A stretch of 64,000 nucleotides of DNA from Paenibacillus beijingensis (GTDB taxonomy: Bacteria; Bacillota; Bacilli; Paenibacillales; Paenibacillaceae), in NCBI RefSeq assembly GCF_000961095.1, contig NZ_CP011058.1, positions 2,137,001 to 2,201,000 of the forward strand. Reading direction: 5' to 3'. This document shows positions 8,509-17,205 of this stretch, one piece after another; position 1 is the stretch's first letter, and every line of letters begins with the position of its first letter. The notes under the pieces were generated by a model. It was not told where the DNA came from and made no database searches. It was given only the letters and a program-made list of their open reading frames with translations. The translations under genes and the position numbers were made by a program.

Positions 8509-9873
8509 GTGAGCACTTACCAGCTTGTCGTAAAAGGATGTTTGGTGCTTGAAAACGGCGCGGTAACGGGCGAGCTGGGCATCAATGACGGAGTCATCGA
8601 GACGATCTCTTCCGATCAGGGTACGCTGAAGGGTGCGCGCACGCTGGACTTTGGCGACGCCTATATTTTTCCCGGCTTAATCGATGCCCATGTGCATTGT
8701 TATACGAACCCCGAAGAAGGCTTCATCAACAATACGGCTTCGGCGGCCGCAGGCGGATTCACGACCATTCTCGATATGCCTTACGACTCGCCCGATCCGA
8801 TCACCAGCGCAGAACGCTTCAAGGACAAAGTGGCGCTGCTCGAGAAGGAAGCCATTGTCGATGTCGGATTGTGGGCCACCGTGGCCAAAGGAGGCGCCCA
8901 GCAGATCGTCCCGCTGGCCGAAGCCGGCGCGATCGCGTTCAAGCTCTCCACCTTTGAAGCGGACCCTTACCGCTTTCCGCGCATTCCGGATCATGAAGTG
9001 CTTCAGGCGCTGCATCTGGCCGGCGGGACAGGACTTATGGTCGCGTTCCATGCCGAGAACGGCGAGATTATCGGGCATATGATCGAGGAATATACAAAGG
9101 AAGGCAAAGTGGCGCCCCGGGCGCACATGGAGACCCGGCCTCCGGTCAGCGAATCGATCGAGGTGCTCAAGCTGATGGAGATGGCCTACTGGACCCGGGC
9201 GAAGCTGCATATCGTCCACGTCAGCCATCCCCGGACGATCGAACTGATCGGCTCGTTCCAGCGGCAGGGCGTCCAGGTAACGGCGGAAACATGTTACCCG
9301 TACATTTTGAAGGATGTCAGCGATCTGGAGCAGCTAGGCACAAAGGCGAAGATGAATCCTCCGCTGCGTGATCCGGAAGATGCGAAGCGGATGTGGGAGT
9401 ATGTCAAGGCAGGCGCGTTTAACATGATTACGTCCGACCATGTTCCATGGGACAAGAGCAAGAAGAATGCGGGCAAGGACAATATTTTCAAAGCGGCGCC
9501 GGGACTTCCCGGATTGGAAATTATGGCTTCCCTGATCTTTGACCGCGGTGTGGCGAAGGGAGAGATGACGCCGGTGCAATATGCGCAGCTGCTGTCGCAG
9601 CATCCGGCCGAACTGTTCGGGATCGAGGGCAAAGGCCGAATCGCTCCCGGTTACGATGCGGACTTTACGGTGATCGATCCCCGCGCGCATTGGGTGATTG
9701 ACGAGCAGAAGTTCCGGACGAAAGCGAAAATTACGCCTTTCCACGGCCAGAAGGTGCAAGGGAAGGTTATTCATACGATGATACGCGGCTGTACCGTCTA
9801 TGACGGCAGTGAAGTGGTTCAGAAGCCGGGCTTCGGGCAATTCGTAGCAGGCTCGGCCAGCACGAAAAAATGA
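8509..9873 (+). CDS. Cyclic amidohydrolase (dihydroorotase / hydantoinase / allantoinase family)
   Basis: The protein has 454 residues in a metal-dependent TIM-barrel amidohydrolase fold. The metal ligands can be followed: HxH at H61 and H63 (LIDAHVHCY), a Lys at about K145 (IAFKLST) in the place of the carboxylated lysine, H181 (FHAEN), H237 (IVHVSH) and D310 (ITSDHVPW). These place it in the hydantoinase/allantoinase/dihydroorotase group, which opens cyclic amides. The GTG at 8509 follows AAGGAG with good spacing; an in-frame ATG 96 bases upstream lies inside the ATPase gene and is not credible. Following a peptide-type importer and preceding a DapA-like enzyme, it is most likely catabolic. 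Exact substrate (hydantoin, allantoin, other cyclic ureide or imide) is unknown. Confidence 0.9.
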   Translation: MSTYQLVVKGCLVLENGAVTGELGINDGVIETISSDQGTLKGARTLDFGDAYIFPGLIDAHVHCYTNPEEGFINNTASAAAGGFTTILDMPYDSPDPITSAERFKDKVALLEKEAIVDVGLWATVAKGGAQQIVPLAEAGAIAFKLSTFEADPYRFPRIPDHEVLQALHLAGGTGLMVAFHAENGEIIGHMIEEYTKEGKVAPRAHMETRPPVSESIEVLKLMEMAYWTRAKLHIVHVSHPRTIELIGSFQRQGVQVTAETCYPYILKDVSDLEQLGTKAKMNPPLRDPEDAKRMWEYVKAGAFNMITSDHVPWDKSKKNAGKDNIFKAAPGLPGLEIMASLIFDRGVAKGEMTPVQYAQLLSQHPAELFGIEGKGRIAPGYDADFTVIDPRAHWVIDEQKFRTKAKITPFHGQKVQGKVIHTMIRGCTVYDGSEVVQKPGFGQFVAGSASTKK

Positions 9874-9929
9874 TCTTCGGTTTGCGTATCCTTTTATTCG
9901 ATTTATTTTAATGCAATGGAGGTTTCCAA

Positions 9930-10814
9930 GTGAGCGACTTGTACGGTCTTTGCGTCATTACGCTGACTCCTTTCCACGACGACGGCCGTCTGGATGAAGA
10001 GAGCCTGCGCAAATTGACGGACTTTTATATTCATTCCGGTGTTCACGGGATGACAATTCTGGGCATTATGGGCGAGGCGCACAAGCTGTCGGAGAGCGAG
10101 CGTTACCGGGTTATGGATATCGTCTTGCGTCAGACGAACGGACGGGTGCCGGTTATTGTCGGCTGCTCGGCTCCGGGCAGCGATTTGGCGGGCGAACTTG
10201 CCAAGAAAGCGGAAGAAGCCGGAGCTGCAGCCGTCATGGTTGCGCCTCCCGCCAATCTGAAGAACGAAGATATGCTGCTTCGTTATTTTGCAAACGTGGC
10301 GGAGAAAATCTCGATTCCGATCGTGCTGCAGGACGAGCCGGTTACGACGGGCGTTCGTTTGAGCGCCCCGTTTATCGCGAGGCTGGCGGAGAACGTGCCG
10401 CAGATCAAGTACGTCAAGCTGGAAGAAGCGCCGACGACGATCAAAATCACGAGCATCCTGAAGCTGACGAACCTCCGCATCTTCGGCGGACTCGGCGGGA
10501 TGTATTTCTACGAGGAGCTGGAACGGGGGGCGGTCGGCATTATGACGGGCTTCGCCTATCCGGAAATTCTCGTGAACACCTACGATCTGTTCCAAGCTGG
10601 CAAAAAGCAGGAAGCGAGAGCATACTTCTACCGCTACCTGCCGCTCGTTCGTTTCGAAGCGCAGCTTGGAATCGGCGGCGTGACGATTCGCAAAGAGACC
10701 TTCAAGCTGCGCAAAGCGATTGAAAGCTCCCATGTGCGGTTCCCCGGAACGCCCGTTGACCCGCAAACGATGCAGGAGCTGCAGGATATGATCGCTTTCC
10801 TTGGACTGGAATGA
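9930..10814 (+). CDS. Dihydrodipicolinate synthase-family lyase/aldolase (DapA-like)
   Basis: The protein has 294 residues, the normal length for the family. The Schiff-base lysine is recognisable at about K163 (KYVKLEEAPT). The glycine motif is GIMGE at 45-49 instead of the GTTGE of true DapA, and the tyrosine that normally precedes the barrel strand is replaced within LQDEPVTTG at 133-141. True lysine-pathway activity is therefore unlikely; this looks like one of the many pyruvate-dependent aldolases or dehydratases in the superfamily. The GTG start at 9930 has a GGAGG seven bases upstream. Its place after the cyclic amidohydrolase suggests that it cleaves or dehydrates the ring-opened product. 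Confidence 0.9.
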   Translation: MSDLYGLCVITLTPFHDDGRLDEESLRKLTDFYIHSGVHGMTILGIMGEAHKLSESERYRVMDIVLRQTNGRVPVIVGCSAPGSDLAGELAKKAEEAGAAAVMVAPPANLKNEDMLLRYFANVAEKISIPIVLQDEPVTTGVRLSAPFIARLAENVPQIKYVKLEEAPTTIKITSILKLTNLRIFGGLGGMYFYEELERGAVGIMTGFAYPEILVNTYDLFQAGKKQEARAYFYRYLPLVRFEAQLGIGGVTIRKETFKLRKAIESSHVRFPGTPVDPQTMQELQDMIAFLGLE

Positions 10815-10878
10815 CCTGCGGTAAGATTCGGATAACGATTGAGCTTGTACAACGACTGACATTTGTGGGAGAATAAAC

Positions 10879-11667
10879 ATGGACTTGAATTTGAAAGGCA
10901 AAGCGGTTTTTGTCGCTGCCTCGAGCAAAGGGCTGGGAAAGGCCAGCGCGCTGGAATTGGCCAAGGAAGGCGCGAACGTGATGCTTTCCGGCCGCGACGA
11001 GGAAGAATTGAAGCTGGCCAAAGCTGTACTGGAGCAAGCGGCAGCAGGCAAAGTGGAATACGTGCTGTGCGATATTACGAAGCCGGAGCAGCTGAAGGCA
11101 GCGATTCAAACAACGGTCAGACAGTTCGGAACGATCGATATTCTGGTTAACAATGCCGGCGGACCTCCGGCGGGTACGTTCGAGAAATTCACGGATGAAG
11201 ACTGGGTTAAGGCATTCGAATTGACGCTGCTCAGCTATATCCGTCTCATTCGCGAAGCGCTGCCGTACATGAAAGAGCAGCGCAGCGGCAAGATCATCAA
11301 CTTGACGTCTTCCTCCATCAAACAGCCGATCCCGGGCCTCTTGCTCTCCAATACGTTCCGCCTCGGAGTGCTGGGGATGGCCAAGACGCTGTCGATGGAG
11401 CTCGCTCCATACAACATTCTGGTGCATACGGTGGCGCCGGGACGGATTGCAACGGATCGCGTCAAGTCGCTCGACGAGATCAAGGCGCAGCAAGCAGGCG
11501 TGCCGGTCGAACAAGTGGAGGCCGACTCGAAGAAGACGATTCCACTCGGACGCTACGGCAACCCGGAGGAATTCGGCAAGGTGGTCGCTTTCCTGGCATC
11601 GGACGCCGCATCCTATATGACGGGCAGCGCCGTGCTGGTGGACGGCGGAATGATCAAAAGTTTGTAG
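10879..11667 (+). CDS. SDR-family oxidoreductase with altered active site
   Basis: The protein has 262 residues with a Rossmann fold (AASSKGLGKASALELAKEG near the N-terminus), NNAGG at about 91-95, and the C-terminal ASYMTGSAVLVDGGM. The usual YxxxK catalytic pair is absent: the aligned position reads SNTFR within LLLSNTFRLGVLGMAKTL, so Tyr is replaced by Ser and Lys by Arg. A recognised SDR subgroup resembling 3-oxoacyl-ACP reductase has this substitution and lacks the standard tetrad. It may still be an oxidoreductase with a different proton relay. The ATG follows GGGAGAATAAAC, 64 bp after the DapA-like gene in the same operon. Confidence 0.88.
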   Translation: MDLNLKGKAVFVAASSKGLGKASALELAKEGANVMLSGRDEEELKLAKAVLEQAAAGKVEYVLCDITKPEQLKAAIQTTVRQFGTIDILVNNAGGPPAGTFEKFTDEDWVKAFELTLLSYIRLIREALPYMKEQRSGKIINLTSSSIKQPIPGLLLSNTFRLGVLGMAKTLSMELAPYNILVHTVAPGRIATDRVKSLDEIKAQQAGVPVEQVEADSKKTIPLGRYGNPEEFGKVVAFLASDAASYMTGSAVLVDGGMIKSL

Positions 11668-11682
11668 GGGAGAAGGGTTCGA

Positions 11683-12072
11683 ATGATCCGAAAAGTCGAG
11701 CATGTGGCCATTATCGTTCAAAACATGGAACAGTCCGTTCAATACTACACGGAAATGTTCGGATTTGTGGTACGGGCAACCGGCACCAACGCCAGAAGAG
11801 AGATGACGTTCCTGAAGCATCCCGGGCAGCCCGGGTTCGAAATTGAATTGATTCGCGATCTGATTCCTTTGGGCGATTATTCGGACAAAGGCATTGTCAA
11901 TCATCTCGCCTTTACCGTAGATCGTATCGCGGAAGCGATTCCGTATTACGCGGCCAAAGGCGTCGTGTTCCACTCTGCCGAGCCGAACACGGCCATCGAC
12001 GGAGCCAAAACGATCTTTTTCAGCGGCCCGAGCGGCGAACTGCTGCAGTTCGTGGAGCCTGCCAAAGCTTGA
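11683..12072 (+). CDS. VOC-family (glyoxalase/dioxygenase-like) metalloprotein
   Basis: The 129-residue protein is a single pair of beta-alpha-beta-beta-beta modules. Candidate metal ligands are in place: H7 (VEHVAI), a Glu in FEIELI at about 55, H74 (VNHLAF) and a Glu near the C-terminus (FVEPAKA). Members include glyoxalase I, methylmalonyl-CoA epimerase and extradiol dioxygenases, so an isomerase or epimerase step in the operon is plausible. The start follows GGGGAGAAGG 15 bases after the SDR stop, so it is the last gene of the transcription unit. A hairpin follows at 12085-12117. Confidence 0.88.
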   Translation: MIRKVEHVAIIVQNMEQSVQYYTEMFGFVVRATGTNARREMTFLKHPGQPGFEIELIRDLIPLGDYSDKGIVNHLAFTVDRIAEAIPYYAAKGVVFHSAEPNTAIDGAKTIFFSGPSGELLQFVEPAKA

Positions 12073-12084
12073 TTCGTACGCATT

Positions 12085-12117
12085 GAGAGGCTGTTCCCGG
12101 AGAGCGGGACGGCCTCT
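12085..12117 (+). terminator. Probable terminator of the amidase/Dpp operon
   Basis: An inverted repeat GAGGCTGTTCCCG / CGGGACGGCCTC with a small loop lies 13 bp after the VOC stop, followed by a short pyrimidine-rich stretch (TTCCCTTAT) and not a clean T-run. One unpaired position is present in the stem. The operon should end here because the next gene is convergent. Confidence 0.5.
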
Positions 12118-12256
12118 TCCCTTATGTGCCAGTCCGAATGCCCCTTCCTCCTCGCCCCCACGATCGATGCCGGGAATTCAATTGGCGCAATTCCCCCGCC
12201 TGCAATCCGCTCCAGCCCTTTCGCCGTTTCGTCTCAGCAACACGTTCATCCCCGCT

Positions 12257-12640
12257 TCACAGCATGTTGTTCTTTTTCGCTTCCTTGAACGTCTCAATCC
12301 GCTGCTTGCCCCATTCATACATCATCTCAACAATCGGCAGCAGCGTCATCCCCACCTCGGTCATCGAATACTCCACCTTCGGCGGCACTTCAGGATAAAC
12401 TTCACGGTGAACGATGCCGTCCTCCATCAGCTCGCGCAGCTGGTTCGTCAGCATCTTATGCGATATTTTTGGAAAAAGCCGCTGTAGATCGCTGAACCGG
12501 TGCGCGCCTTCGACGCCCAAATGCCACAAAATGACAACCTTCCACTTGCCGCTAATGACGGACAACGTCAATTCTTTTTCGCAGTTGTAATCGCCGTTCT
12601 TGATTTTTTCTTGAATCTCGCTCCTTAATATATCGGTCAT
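12257..12640 (-). CDS. HxlR-family winged-helix transcriptional regulator
   Basis: The protein has about 127 residues. The HxlR signature is clear: CEKELTLSVISGKWKVVIL, then FSDLQRLFPKISHKMLTNQL and the wing VHREVYPEVPPKVEYSMTE. I use the ATG at 12640, which follows GGAGGATTTGGCGA, and not an upstream in-frame ATG. One Cys precedes the helix-turn-helix (Cys20), as in redox- or electrophile-sensing relatives such as HypR/YodB, but sensing is only an inference. It is divergent from the DJ-1/PfpI-type gene, which is the probable target. Confidence 0.93.
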   Translation of the reverse strand: MTDILRSEIQEKIKNGDYNCEKELTLSVISGKWKVVILWHLGVEGAHRFSDLQRLFPKISHKMLTNQLRELMEDGIVHREVYPEVPPKVEYSMTEVGMTLLPIVEMMYEWGKQRIETFKEAKKNNML

Positions 12641-12782
12641 TCGCCAAATCCTCCATTTGAAGTCCGTTACTTTTTCGTAACCTCCGCACAAAAAAGTGCA
12701 TTCTTCACGGCATTCTTCCTCTTCAGTATAATTCGAATTGTTCCAAAAAATAAATGATTCGGTTCAAGGAGGCACATCTGCT

Positions 12783-13304
12783 ATGGGCAAAAAAGTATTA
12801 TTCATCGTCCCCCCAGATCGATTTAACGACGACGAATTGTTTATTCCGAAAGGGATTCTAGAAAATGCAGGCATTGAAGTTACCATCTCCAGCCTGAACA
12901 AAGGCGAAATTACAGGCGACAATAAAGGAACCGCTGTGGCAGAGGCACTGTTCTCCGAGGTTCCCGCCGCCGATTACGATGCCGTTTCAGTCATTGGCGG
13001 CTCCGGTACGCCGGATTATTTGTGGGGCAACGAGCAGCTGATCGACTACCTGAAGCAAGCCTACGAGCAAAAGGTTCTCGTTACCGGCATCTGCGCCGGC
13101 TCCGTTGCGGTCGCTCAGACTGGCCTTCTCTCCGGACGCCCGGCCGCTTGTTACCCGGTAGACTCCCAAATCAACGAGCTCCAGGCACGGAATGTGGAAT
13201 ATGCCGGCAGCCAGCACGTCGTGGCGCACGATGACATCATTACAGGCGACGGTCCCGACGGCGCGCAGCAGTTCGGAGAAAGCCTTGTAAAGGCGTTAAG
13301 CTGA
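12783..13304 (+). CDS. DJ-1/PfpI family protein
   Basis: The protein has 173 residues with the class I glutamine amidotransferase-like fold. The nucleophile elbow is VTGICAGSVAVA at about 106-117 with the reactive Cys, and a candidate partner Glu lies in KGILENAG. Family members are chaperones, glyoxalase III-type deglycases, isonitrile hydratases or cysteine proteases; the class cannot be fixed here. The ATG at 12783 has AAGGAGG upstream with good spacing; an upstream TTG in frame lacks one. Divergence from an HxlR regulator suggests induction by reactive carbonyls or electrophiles. Confidence 0.9.
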   Translation: MGKKVLFIVPPDRFNDDELFIPKGILENAGIEVTISSLNKGEITGDNKGTAVAEALFSEVPAADYDAVSVIGGSGTPDYLWGNEQLIDYLKQAYEQKVLVTGICAGSVAVAQTGLLSGRPAACYPVDSQINELQARNVEYAGSQHVVAHDDIITGDGPDGAQQFGESLVKALS

Positions 13305-13327
13305 CGGCTTGGAGCGCTCTTTGCGGC

Positions 13328-13432
13328 AGCATCGACAAGCTGCGAGATAACATCAAACATGTCGCCCGGCCGGATACCGATCCGGTCTTTGGAAGCGAAG
13401 GTCCTTTGATGGATATTTGGAAAAATGATTGA
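13328..13432 (+). pseudogene. Possible C-terminal remnant of a small protein
   Basis: A 34-codon open stretch after the DJ-1 gene reads like coding sequence (SIDKLRDNIKHVARPD, then DPVFGSEGPLMDIWKND and stop) but has no start or ribosome-binding site. The ending resembles the tails of small antitoxin-like proteins, but I cannot identify a family. It may be chance. The bidirectional terminator begins 15 bp later. Confidence 0.2.
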
Positions 13433-13446
13433 GCTTCCCACCCGGC

Positions 13447-13500
13447 AAAAAAACCTTCCCGAATATCTTTCGATCCGAAGGATACGCGGGAAGGTTTTTT
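13447..13500. terminator. Bidirectional intrinsic terminator
   Basis: AAAAAAACCTTCCCG (13447-13461) is complementary to CGGGAAGGTTTTTT (13487-13500), with a nested ATCTTTCGATCCGAAGGAT hairpin in the loop. T-runs flank the stem in both directions, so it can end the rightward DJ-1 region and the leftward sugar operon (next stop at 13520). Confidence 0.85.
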
Positions 13501-13519
13501 GGTTTAAGCCGATCTTTCG

Positions 13520-15495
13520 CTACTCAAGCGACTGCAATAACACCGAAGAGATAAACGCGCCCGGCCATGAAAACCAGTGCCGCGACTCGATCGCGCCCGT
13601 ATGCTCATCAATCGCCTCGGAAAAAAGCCCGTCCCACTGAACGATTTCCTCCAGCTTGCGCCGGACCAGTTGCTCGCGGCCTTTGTCCCGAACGAGCAAG
13701 CTGTACAGCAGCTCCTGTCCGTCTCCGAGCGGCCACGGATGGGGCGTATGCACGGAACCAAGTCCGCCATAAATACCGCCGTAATAGCCGCCTTTATTGT
13801 CTTCCGTAAACGCAAACTCCATCGTTTGAATCCATGCCGGGTCGTCCGCACCGCAAAATCTCCAAACCGGGGCATAGACCGTCGGCAGATCGTTCGCATC
13901 GTGATAAAGCTGAAAATTCCCTTTCAAATCGGAAAGATACGCAAACAATTGCCGACCTTGATGCACCGTAACGAAACAATCCAGGGTGTCCTGTTTGACC
14001 CGCCGGGCCATTTCCGGCAAATTCAATGCCGTAAACGCAACCGATTTGTTCAGCTTCGCCAGCGATATGAGCGTATGCCAGACGAGTACGTTGCTTGAAA
14101 AATGGTACGGATATTCGACTTCATCGTCAGCCGGCGTCTCTCCTGTCAAGAAGAGCCATTTTTCCCCGTATTTTTGTGCTCAAGGATCATCGCCAAAATT
14201 TCATTCACTTTCGGCAGCAGCCGTTCCACCGTCTCCTGATCCCCGAACCGTTCATAATAATCGCAAAGCTCAAGCAGTGGATAACATTGCTGATCCAATT
14301 GGAACACGCTGTCCTTGCAGAAGCCGTTCGTCAAGTAAGCGCGGCCCCAATAGCGGTTCGGGCGGTCCGCCAGCTCGAACATCCAGCGCAAATGGCCTTT
14401 AATGATCCGCTGTACCCGATCTTTAAATAACGGGATGTACGATGGCTCATATAAGAGGTTCGCACGCTTCTCCGATTCGAACAGCAGCCGTATCATATAA
14501 TAAGCGTCGCGGTTCCAGGATAGCGGCAGCAGCTGATGATCGGTAATGACGCATACGGCATCTTCACCCGCCGGAATAGAGCAGCATGACATTATGTAGT
14601 CGATGTTTCGCTGCACAATAAACGTGTCCCAATCGAAACCATCTTCACGCTTCATAACCGGCATTTCTTCTGAAGCTTTGTTGATCCACGAAGACAAATC
14701 AGCAGCGGTAAAGCCGGTACCCGCTTCCGCATCATCGACCGAGATCAGACAGACCATCGTCAGCTTTCGGGTTTCCCCGCTTCTCAATATCAATTCCGGC
14801 TCGTGCCGGTACGGGATCGGTTCGGACGCCGATTGTGTCGTCGGCTCCAATAACAGCGGTCCGTTCCCATCGAAGAACATGAGGCTCGCCTTGGCCGGCA
14901 AATTCCGGTTCTTCACTGTAATACAATTTCCGCTAACAATCAGTTCAAGTTCCGTGGGCGGAACGAGAATCGGACCGCCTTCCGTCAGTTGTCCGTAGCT
15001 GGACCGGTGCAAACTGAAGCTGCCGCCCACGACGAGTGGAATCGAAGCCGGCTTGCCGCTGTGATTCGTAATCTCCAGATGCTGAATGAAGCCGCTCTTC
15101 CCATCGTTGTTCACGGCCATGAATAAATTGCCCACTTCAATGCCTTCCTTTCGATAACGGAAGGAAGGATAACGGTTTTCGACGAAGGAGATCTCTTGCT
15201 CCGGATTGAAATCTTGCGGACCGATTCCAAACCCGTTGAATCCGTCCGAACTTTGCTGCTGCCCGGTCAGGCGTCTGCGATATTGACGAACATATCCGCT
15301 GTCATACCATTTATCGTTCGGAAATTGTTCGATTGTGGTCAATGTGATGAAACCATGGCGCGGATGGAAGTGATTGACGGAACGGATCAAGCCGTCGCGT
15401 CCGATGCTGGCGGATAACGTCCCGCACCCCGTATCCAGCGGTTTCTTGTTTTTTGCATCGCGTAGGCTTATAAACTGCTGTACTTGAACAGACAA
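13520..15495 (-). pseudogene. (alpha/alpha)6-barrel glycoside hydrolase, GH125-like, split by a frameshift
   Basis: Two consecutive frames code one protein of about 658 residues. The first runs from a TTG at 15495 (GGAGG seven bases upstream) to a TGA at 14146; the second continues in another frame to 13520. Joining them at the A-run near 14171-14175 (five A's where six would keep frame) gives an uninterrupted reading through KYGEKWLFLTGETP. The N-terminal 280 residues look like a beta-sandwich; then come LSWNRDAYYMIRLLFE, VFQLDQQCYPLLELCDYYER, PYHFSSNVLVWHTL, PLGDGQELLYS and SRHWFSWPGAF, resembling the GH125 alpha-mannosidase pattern. The family call is tentative. It is the last gene of the sugar ABC operon and probably processed the imported glycan inside the cell. 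Confidence 0.75.
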
Positions 15496-15523
15496 CCGAA
15501 TGCCTCCAATCAACCGCTTTGGT

Positions 15524-16336
15524 TTAAGCTTTCATCAATTTCCCGTATAGTTCCGGTCTTCTGCTGCGCAGAATCATTTCCTGCTTACGCTCCTGCGTAA
15601 TTTCGGACAGATCGATCGTGCCGATTAGCACTTCTTCCCCATCCCCCGCCTGATGAATCACCTCGCCGCGGGGATTGACGATTTTGCTGTTTCCACAGTA
15701 GACCACGTCATCTTCCGCGCCGACCCGGTTGACGGCAACCGTGAACAGTTGATTGTCCTGGGCGCGCGCCCTCGTGCGCAAATCGAGCAAGTATTCGAAA
15801 TTTTTCGGAATGGCCGAAGGAATAAAGATTACCTGGGCTCCTTTCAAAGCCATGATCCGGAACATTTCCCCGAAGCCGTGATCGTAGCAGATCGCGACAC
15901 CCGCTTTCACCCCGCAAATGTCAAACACCGGGAAATCCGAGCCGCTGCGAAAATATCGATGCTCGGTCGGGTACAGATGCGCTTTGCGGTACTTGCCCGA
16001 ATACTCCCCTTTTTCGTTGATCACAAAGGTCGTATCGTACAACACGCCTTCCTGTTCCCCGTCTTTTTCCACGATCGTGCCGAGGACGGCAATTCCATAT
16101 TGCTTGGCTTTAGCCGTGAGCCGTTCCACGGTCGGGCCCGGTATCGTTTCCGCCAGCTCGTAATAGGCATCGCCGATGATGTCGAAGTTATAGCCGGTCG
16201 TGAACAGCTCCGGAAAACAGACGACATCGGCTTCGCCGCCGATCCGGTCCAAAATTTGTTCCGCTTTTTGCACATTGTGCTCTTTGTCCATTATTTTGCT
16301 GTCGGTTTGCGCTATCGCGATTTTGAGCTCTGTCAT
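15524..16336 (-). CDS. Carbon-nitrogen hydrolase (nitrilase superfamily)
   Basis: The protein has 270 residues, a typical single nitrilase domain. The catalytic triad is visible: E43 (CFPELFTTGY), K118 (YRKAHLYP) and C150 (VAICYDHG). The superfamily hydrolyses or condenses non-peptide C-N bonds: amidases, N-carbamoyl amidohydrolases, omega-amidase. I start at the ATG at 16336, which has GGAGG eight bases upstream; an in-frame ATG six codons earlier overlaps that ribosome-binding site. It lies between a sugar permease and a glycosidase, unusual company, suggesting the imported sugar carries an amide or carbamoyl group. It is transcribed with them. Confidence 0.92.
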   Translation of the reverse strand: MTELKIAIAQTDSKIMDKEHNVQKAEQILDRIGGEADVVCFPELFTTGYNFDIIGDAYYELAETIPGPTVERLTAKAKQYGIAVLGTIVEKDGEQEGVLYDTTFVINEKGEYSGKYRKAHLYPTEHRYFRSGSDFPVFDICGVKAGVAICYDHGFGEMFRIMALKGAQVIFIPSAIPKNFEYLLDLRTRARAQDNQLFTVAVNRVGAEDDVVYCGNSKIVNPRGEVIHQAGDGEEVLIGTIDLSEITQERKQEMILRSRRPELYGKLMKA

Positions 16337-16365
16337 TTTCGTTTCCTCCGTCATCTATTGCATCG

Positions 16366-17199
16366 TTAGCCTTTCACGCCGCCTGCGGTCAGCCCCTGTA
16401 CAAAGAAGCGCTGCAGAAGAATAAAGATCATCAAGGTCGGTATCGTTCCGATGGAAGCCGCGGCAAACAGGACGCCGTAGTTCGTTCCCATAATCGGATC
16501 GCCGACGAATTTATACAGCATGACGCTGAACGGGAACTTCTCTTCGTTAAACAGCATTGTTAACGGCAGAATAAAATCGGTCCAAGTTTGGATGAACGTA
16601 AACATGGCGGCCGCGCCGATGCCCGGCAAAGCGAGCGGAAGAGCGACCCGGTACAAGGATACGAGCTTGGAGCTTCCGTCCACCATCGCCGATTCGATCA
16701 AATCGTTCGGAACCGATTGAAAGAAGCCTTTCAAAATCCAGATGTTGAGCGGCAGCGTTCGTGCCGTATAAATAAGGACTAAGCCGCTGAACGTGTTGAC
16801 CAAATGCAACCGCTGCAAAATATCGAACAAAGGAACGATCGCCGCCATGCCGGGAATGAGCTGCGTCGCCAGGATGGCAAGCAGGAGAATCGTTTTTCCT
16901 TTAAAATCGTATTTCGCGAGCGCATAAGCGGCGGGTATGCTGAATGCGACGCTGACAAGCACCGTTCCGGCCGCAAGAACGAGGCTGTTGAACAAGCCTT
17001 TATCGATGCCGGCTTCGATCAATGCTTTCGTATAGTTGCCGATTTCCAGATTCTCCGGCCATATCGTAGGCGGAAACTGGTACAGCTCATCGGCCGACTT
17101 GATCGACATGATGAACATCCAAATGACGGGAAATGCGACCGCCACAACGACGACGCTCATGACCGCATAGATGCCAAGCAATTTTTTCCGGTTCGCCAT
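16366..17199 (-). CDS. Carbohydrate ABC transporter permease (MalG-like)
   Basis: The protein has 277 residues and six predicted helices. The first is GIYAVMSVVVVAVAFPVIWM, and the EAA loop reads ESAMVDGSSKLVSLYRVALP followed by LALPGIGAA. The C-terminus FFVQGLTAGGVKG is the standard ending of MalG-type CUT1 permeases. It lies six bases after the MalF-like stop, in one operon with the binding protein. No ATPase is encoded here; CUT1 systems of Firmicutes usually borrow a shared MsmX-type ATPase from elsewhere. Confidence 0.95.
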   Translation of the reverse strand: MANRKKLLGIYAVMSVVVVAVAFPVIWMFIMSIKSADELYQFPPTIWPENLEIGNYTKALIEAGIDKGLFNSLVLAAGTVLVSVAFSIPAAYALAKYDFKGKTILLLAILATQLIPGMAAIVPLFDILQRLHLVNTFSGLVLIYTARTLPLNIWILKGFFQSVPNDLIESAMVDGSSKLVSLYRVALPLALPGIGAAAMFTFIQTWTDFILPLTMLFNEEKFPFSVMLYKFVGDPIMGTNYGVLFAAASIGTIPTLMIFILLQRFFVQGLTAGGVKG

Positions 17200-17205
17200 C
17201 GCCCT

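Noticed and set aside
9903..11973. Two long minus-strand frames opposite the DapA-like, SDR and VOC genes
   Set aside because: Composition is rich in Arg/His/Gln as expected for shadow frames; the plus-strand genes have clear family motifs.
14165..14180. Programmed -1 frameshift in the glycosidase gene
   Set aside because: The sequence CACAAAAAT does not give the X-XXY-YYZ slippery pattern in the zero frame and no stimulatory hairpin is evident; a lost A is simpler.
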